A stretch of 64,000 bases of DNA from Acididesulfobacillus acetoxydans (GTDB lineage: Bacteria; Bacillota; Desulfitobacteriia; Desulfitobacteriales; Desulfitobacteriaceae): assembly GCF_900016645.1 (NCBI RefSeq), contig NZ_CDGJ01000033.1, one strand, 5' to 3'. The translations under genes were made by a program, and so were the position numbers. This document shows, one piece after another, positions 60,770 to 64,000 of the stretch. The notes below the pieces were generated by a model. That model searched no databases. It was not told where the DNA came from and worked only from the letters and a program-made list of their open reading frames with translations. The number at the start of each line of letters is the position of its first letter. Position 1 is the stretch's first letter.

Positions 60770-61495
60770 ATGCGGCTGAGAATTGCCTATTCCAAAATGG
60801 AAGCGGCCAAATTTATTGCGCATTTGGATTTAGCCCGGGTTTTTGAAAGGGCGATGCGGCGGGCGCAGATCCCTGTGGCTTATTCGGAGGGATTTAACCC
60901 GCACCCCAAGATCTCTTTTGGTTCGGCTTTGGCAGTGGGAGTTGAGGGGCAAAAGGAATATGTGGACATCGAGCTCAGGCAGGAGATGGATATCCGGGAG
61001 ATCCTGGGAAGGCTGCAGGAACAGCTGCCTTCCGGAATCCGCCTGCTCGAGGGGAGCGTTGTAGCTCCGGGGAGCAAAGCCCTGATGGCCATTCTGAATT
61101 CTGCCGGTTACCTGATCAGGGTGCCCATGGCCCTGCCCATTGGGCCGGAGCGGTTGAGGGAAGGGGTTCAGGCCTGGCTGGGGCGCGGACATATTCCCTA
61201 CGCCCGCTACAGCAAAAGAGGCCCGACCGAAAAAGATATCCGACCCTGGGTCAAGCGGTTGACGGCTGAGATCGAGGGAGAGGAAGTGGTTCTGGAATTG
61301 GAGGTCGAGGTGGGCAACAGCGGCGGTGTCCGCCCGGAGGAAGTGCTGGCCAGCCTGCGGGAACTGGAAAATCTCCCTTTTGACCTTGAGGCTGCCCGCA
61401 TCCGGCGAACGGGGATCTATGTTCAGTACCGGGGACAAAACTATTCTCCCTTGGATACACCCAAGGGGCCGGGAGCGAAGTCCGAAGCCCGCTAG
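60770..61495 (+). CDS. TIGR03936 (DUF2344) radical-SAM-linked protein
   Basis: The 241-residue protein starts MRLRIAYSKMEAAKFIAHLD and has ARVFERAMRRAQIPVAYSEG and FNPHPKISFGSALAVG, the family signature. It is always found beside, or fused to, the TIGR03960 radical SAM protein. ATG 60770 lies 5 bp after that gene's stop, with GAAAGGGTGAG upstream. The function is unknown. Confidence 0.9.
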   Translation: MRLRIAYSKMEAAKFIAHLDLARVFERAMRRAQIPVAYSEGFNPHPKISFGSALAVGVEGQKEYVDIELRQEMDIREILGRLQEQLPSGIRLLEGSVVAPGSKALMAILNSAGYLIRVPMALPIGPERLREGVQAWLGRGHIPYARYSKRGPTEKDIRPWVKRLTAEIEGEEVVLELEVEVGNSGGVRPEEVLASLRELENLPFDLEAARIRRTGIYVQYRGQNYSPLDTPKGPGAKSEAR

Positions 61496-61532
61496 AGCCG
61501 GCGGGCGAAAACGAAAGGAAGGAACCGGTTTT

Positions 61533-62789
61533 TTGAGGGAAATCATTCTCCAAGGGCAAGCAGAGAAGCTGCGGGCCGCGCTGTTTGAAGATAACGAGTT
61601 AGTGGAAGTGTTTGAAGGGGAAGAGTCCGGCGGCCTGGTCGGAAATATTTACCTGGGCAGAGTTGAGAACGTTCTTCCCGGGATGCAGGCCGCCTTTGTG
61701 GATATCGGCCTGGAAAAAAACGCCTTCCTTTACGTGGGGGATGCGGTGCCCCCCCGTACTCTGGACGAAGAAGAGCGGCCGATCGTCCCGCCCGACGTTC
61801 GGGTGGAACAGGTTTTACGGCCCCGTCAGCAGCTTCTGGTGCAGATTGTGAAAGAGCCTGTGGGGAATAAAGGAGCCCGGGTGACGACGAACCTGACCTT
61901 GCCGGGACGATACACGGTCTTGGTGCCGCAGGTGGACTATGTGGGCGTGTCCCGTAAGATCCTGGACCCGGAGGAGCGCGAGCGTTTAAGAAGCTTGGCG
62001 GTTGAGGTTCGGCCCGACGGTATGGGAGTGGTCGTGCGCACTTTGGCGCAAGGGATTGCCCGGGAGGAAATCCGGGAGGATCTCGGGCACCTGGCCGGAC
62101 TGTGGCGGCGCTTGCAGGAGAAAAAGGCGACCGCGCCGGTTCCGGGATTGCTGCACCGGGATCTGGAATTGATTTTACGCTTAGTTCGCGATCTCGTGGA
62201 TCGAGAAGTCACGAAAATCACCGCGGACCGGGAAGAAGTGGCCGGGATCATGCGCGAGGCCCTGGCGGACATCGGGCATCCGGCCTCAAGGGCTGTCTCG
62301 GTTGACTTGAGCGGCAGCCTTTTTTCCCGTTATGGGGTCGATGATGAGGTGCGCAAGGCCTTGCGCCCGAAAGTATGGCTGAAAAGCGGCGGCTATTTGG
62401 TCGTCAACAGTACGGAAGCCTTGGTCGCCATTGACGTCAACACCGGAAAGTATGTGGGGAAGCGCTCTTTGGCGGAGACGGTCCTGCGCACGAATCTGGA
62501 GGCGGCGAAGGAGGTCGCCCGGCAGCTGCGCCTGCGCAACCTGGGAGGTATCATCATTATCGATTTTATTGACATGGATGCGGCCGCGGACCAAGAGCGG
62601 GTCTTGCAGGCCTTGGCAGAAGCTTGCCTGCCGGACCGGATCAAGTGTCACATTCTGGGTCTTACTCAGCTGGGGTTGGTGGAGATGACGCGCAAGAAAG
62701 TGGGCCGGACGCTGGCCGCGCGCTTTACGAAACCCTGCCCGGTTTGTGACGGGCACGGATACATAACCCCGGGATCCCGTCAAAGTTAA
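61533..62789 (+). CDS. rng: Ribonuclease G (RNase E/G family)
   Basis: The 418-residue protein has an N-terminal S1-like RNA-binding domain (GNIYLGRVENVLPGMQAAFVDIG, about 35-125) and an RNase E/G catalytic domain. The latter has metal-binding Asp in IDVNTGKY and IIIIDFIDMD and the Zn-link CPVCDGHG near the C-terminus. It processes rRNA and mRNA 5' ends in the cytosol. TTG 61533 has AAGGAAGG upstream and gives the standard REIILQ start; the frame is open further up but overlaps the previous gene. rplU is downstream. Confidence 0.94.
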   Translation: MREIILQGQAEKLRAALFEDNELVEVFEGEESGGLVGNIYLGRVENVLPGMQAAFVDIGLEKNAFLYVGDAVPPRTLDEEERPIVPPDVRVEQVLRPRQQLLVQIVKEPVGNKGARVTTNLTLPGRYTVLVPQVDYVGVSRKILDPEERERLRSLAVEVRPDGMGVVVRTLAQGIAREEIREDLGHLAGLWRRLQEKKATAPVPGLLHRDLELILRLVRDLVDREVTKITADREEVAGIMREALADIGHPASRAVSVDLSGSLFSRYGVDDEVRKALRPKVWLKSGGYLVVNSTEALVAIDVNTGKYVGKRSLAETVLRTNLEAAKEVARQLRLRNLGGIIIIDFIDMDAAADQERVLQALAEACLPDRIKCHILGLTQLGLVEMTRKKVGRTLAARFTKPCPVCDGHGYITPGSRQS

Positions 62790-62898
62790 CGGGCGAGCCT
62801 TGCAAGTGCTAAGCAAACCTTTCAGGCAAAGGAGCGTCCCCGCACGCGGAAGGCGCGGCGTTAGGACGCGCCTCAGACGTCACATAATCCGTTAACGT

Positions 62899-62928
62899 TT
62901 GACAAAATAAAAGCAAACGTGTTAAAAT
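62899..62928 (+). promoter_or_regulatory. Promoter of the rplU-prp-rpmA operon
   Basis: TTGACA (62899-62904), an 18-bp spacer and TAAAAT (62923-62928). The 100 bp before it hold no gene. Confidence 0.85.
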
Positions 62929-62966
62929 AACAAAATGTGGTGGCTCTCTGCCGCAACCGCGCGCAA

Positions 62967-63027
62967 CAGGTCGACAATAATTTTCCCCGGCCGGGATACT
63001 TCTCGCCGCGGGGGGAAAATTAACCTG
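62967..63027 (+). promoter_or_regulatory. Candidate L21 leader RNA hairpin
   Basis: CAGGT (62967-62971) pairs with ACCTG (63023-63027), and AATTTTCCCC (62979-62988) pairs with GGGGAAAATT (63012-63021), forming a long hairpin between the promoter and rplU. Position and form fit the autoregulatory ribosomal L21 leaders known in Firmicutes; no covariance model was run. Confidence 0.55.
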
Positions 63028-63060
63028 CTCTGGCGAGTCTGGGATAGAGGAGGTGTTAGG

Positions 63061-63372
63061 ATGTATGCAGTAATTGAGACCGGAGGCAAACAATTCCGGG
63101 TTAAACAAGGGGATACTCTGAAGGTGGAGAAACTTAAGGCCAATGTCGGTGACATTGTGACGATTGAGAAAGTCCTGCTCGTCGAACAGGATGGCGTGGT
63201 CAAAGTGGGAACCCCCGTTCTTGCCGGCGCAAAAGCCCTTTTAAAGGTTGTTGAACATGGCAAAGGGGAGAAGATCATTGTCTTCAAATACAAGCCCAAA
63301 AAGAACTACCGCCGTAAACAAGGACACCGGCAGCCTTACACAAAGGTCCTTGTCGAGGCGCTCGAAGCGTAG
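63061..63372 (+). CDS. rplU: 50S ribosomal protein L21
   Basis: The 103-residue protein reads MYAVIETGGKQFRVKQGD at the start and ends with KPKKNYRRKQGHRQPYT, the L21 rRNA-binding signature, at the normal length. AGGAGGTGTTAGG precedes ATG 63061. It is the first gene of the L21-Prp-L27 operon. Confidence 0.98.
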   Translation: MYAVIETGGKQFRVKQGDTLKVEKLKANVGDIVTIEKVLLVEQDGVVKVGTPVLAGAKALLKVVEHGKGEKIIVFKYKPKKNYRRKQGHRQPYTKVLVEALEA

Positions 63373-63400
63373 GTTGGGCACCCCCGGGGAAGAGAGCCGT

Positions 63401-63766
63401 ATGGAGTTTCGGGCTAAGCCGAAGAGACTCTGTTTCTCCGCCTGGGTTGACTCCGAAGGGTTTATCCATGGGTTTGAGCTGAGCGGCCATGCCGGATTTG
63501 CCGACCCCGGCCAAGATGTCGTCTGTGCGGGAGTTTCGGCTTTAAGCATCGCCGCCGTCAACGGGCTTGAACATTTTCTCAGTGTTCCCCCGCAGGTGCG
63601 GGAGGGCACGGGTTTTCTTGCTTGCAGCCTCGGTCCGCTGGGCGGGGAGGAATTTTCCCGGGCACAGTGGATCCTGGAAACCCTGAGGCTGGGCCTGGAG
63701 GGGATCCGGGCGGCTTATGGAGACGAATATCTGATGATTGAACAGAGGAGGTGGACTCCGTGTTAA
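63401..63766 (+). CDS. prp: Ribosomal-processing cysteine protease Prp (YsxB)
   Basis: The 121-residue protein has the catalytic pair His30 (GHAGFADPGQD) and Cys42 (VVCAGVSALS) of Prp. In Firmicutes whose L27 carries an N-terminal extension, Prp removes it before assembly. The neighbouring L27 has such an extension here. Prp overlaps the rpmA start by 7 bp, so translation is coupled. Confidence 0.95.
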   Translation: MEFRAKPKRLCFSAWVDSEGFIHGFELSGHAGFADPGQDVVCAGVSALSIAAVNGLEHFLSVPPQVREGTGFLACSLGPLGGEEFSRAQWILETLRLGLEGIRAAYGDEYLMIEQRRWTPC

Positions 63767-64000
63767 GAATGGACCTGCAGCTTTTCGCCCATAAAAAAGG
63801 GGTGGGGAGCTCCCGTAACGGCCGTGACAGTGCGGCCCAGCGCCTTGGCGTAAAACGGGGCGACGGTCAGTTTGTTTTGGCGGGAAACATCATCGTGCGC
63901 CAGCGCGGCACGAAATTTCACCCGGGCAAAAATTGCGGCCTCGGCAAAGACGATACTCTCTTCGCCTTGACCGATGGCTACGTGAAATTCGAACGCAAGG
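63760..64000 (+). CDS. rpmA: 50S ribosomal protein L27 (3' end outside window)
   Basis: About 80 codons are visible: an N-terminal extension LRMDLQLFA followed by the mature L27 start HKKGVGSSRNGRDSAQRLGV, then GNIIVRQRGTKFHPG. Cleavage by Prp is expected after LQLFA. GTG 63760 has GAGGAGGTGGACTCC upstream; ATG 63769 is a less well placed alternative. The sequence is cut by the window end. Confidence 0.97.
   Translation, partial: MLRMDLQLFAHKKGVGSSRNGRDSAAQRLGVKRGDGQFVLAGNIIVRQRGTKFHPGKNCGLGKDDTLFALTDGYVKFERK

Overview
The window looks like the chromosome of a G+C-rich, rod-shaped, endospore-forming Firmicute of the class Clostridia, most like the Peptococcaceae/Desulfitobacteriales. The evidence is gene order and content: tig-clpX-lonB-lonA-ysxC; a T-box in front of valS-folC; DUF4321-maf-radC-mreBCD-mrdA-minCDE-rodA; a spoIVFA/spoIVFB-like pair; and the TIGR03960-TIGR03936-rng-rplU-prp-rpmA block. 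GTG and TTG starts are frequent, and most genes have strong Shine-Dalgarno sequences. Organism assignment is inference; no database search was possible.

Region 1 (1-5.2 kb) is a one-carbon/demethylation cluster: two uroporphyrinogen-decarboxylase-fold methyltransferases, a cobalamin-binding corrinoid protein and an MFS carrier. Its spacers carry short tandem repeats. Region 2 (5.2-19.8 kb) is accessory: a PAS-GGDEF-EAL c-di-GMP protein, a membrane-anchored unknown, a Tat-exported M28 peptidase, tRNA-Leu(UAG), a Fic protein in AT-richer DNA, an APC amino-acid permease, small unknown proteins, a divergent Nramp transporter, an XRE-DUF1232 protein and a class B penicillin-binding protein. Region 3 (18.8-22.7 kb) is a molybdate locus. 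A HTH/substrate-binding-fold regulator lies divergent from modABC, with a palindrome over the promoter and a candidate Moco-type riboswitch plus terminator in the leader. Ferritin, an MGDG-synthase-type glycosyltransferase and a NodB-YkoP polysaccharide deacetylase follow.

Region 4 (26.6-42.8 kb) is protein quality control (tig, clpX, lonB, lonA), ysxC, a CaCA exchanger, a LysM/ferritin-like fusion, a TIGR04086 membrane protein, a chemotaxis-receptor remnant and T-box-valS-folC. Region 5 (43-47.4 kb) holds rex, cimA and aspA. Region 6 (47.5-58.8 kb) is the morphogenesis cluster: maf, radC, mreBCD, mrdA, minCDE, rodA and the SpoIVFA/SpoIVFB-like pair. Region 7 (58.9-64 kb) holds two radical-SAM-linked proteins, RNase G and the rplU-prp-rpmA ribosomal operon, cut by the window end.

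The most interesting unexplained signal is a roughly 57-nt element present twice, immediately upstream of two cell-envelope genes (the PBP at 17416 and the deacetylase at 25126). Each copy has two hairpins with a compensatory base-pair change, a shared 3' tail, and the same 10-nt spacing to a start codon that lacks a recognisable Shine-Dalgarno sequence. It may be an undescribed cis-regulatory RNA.
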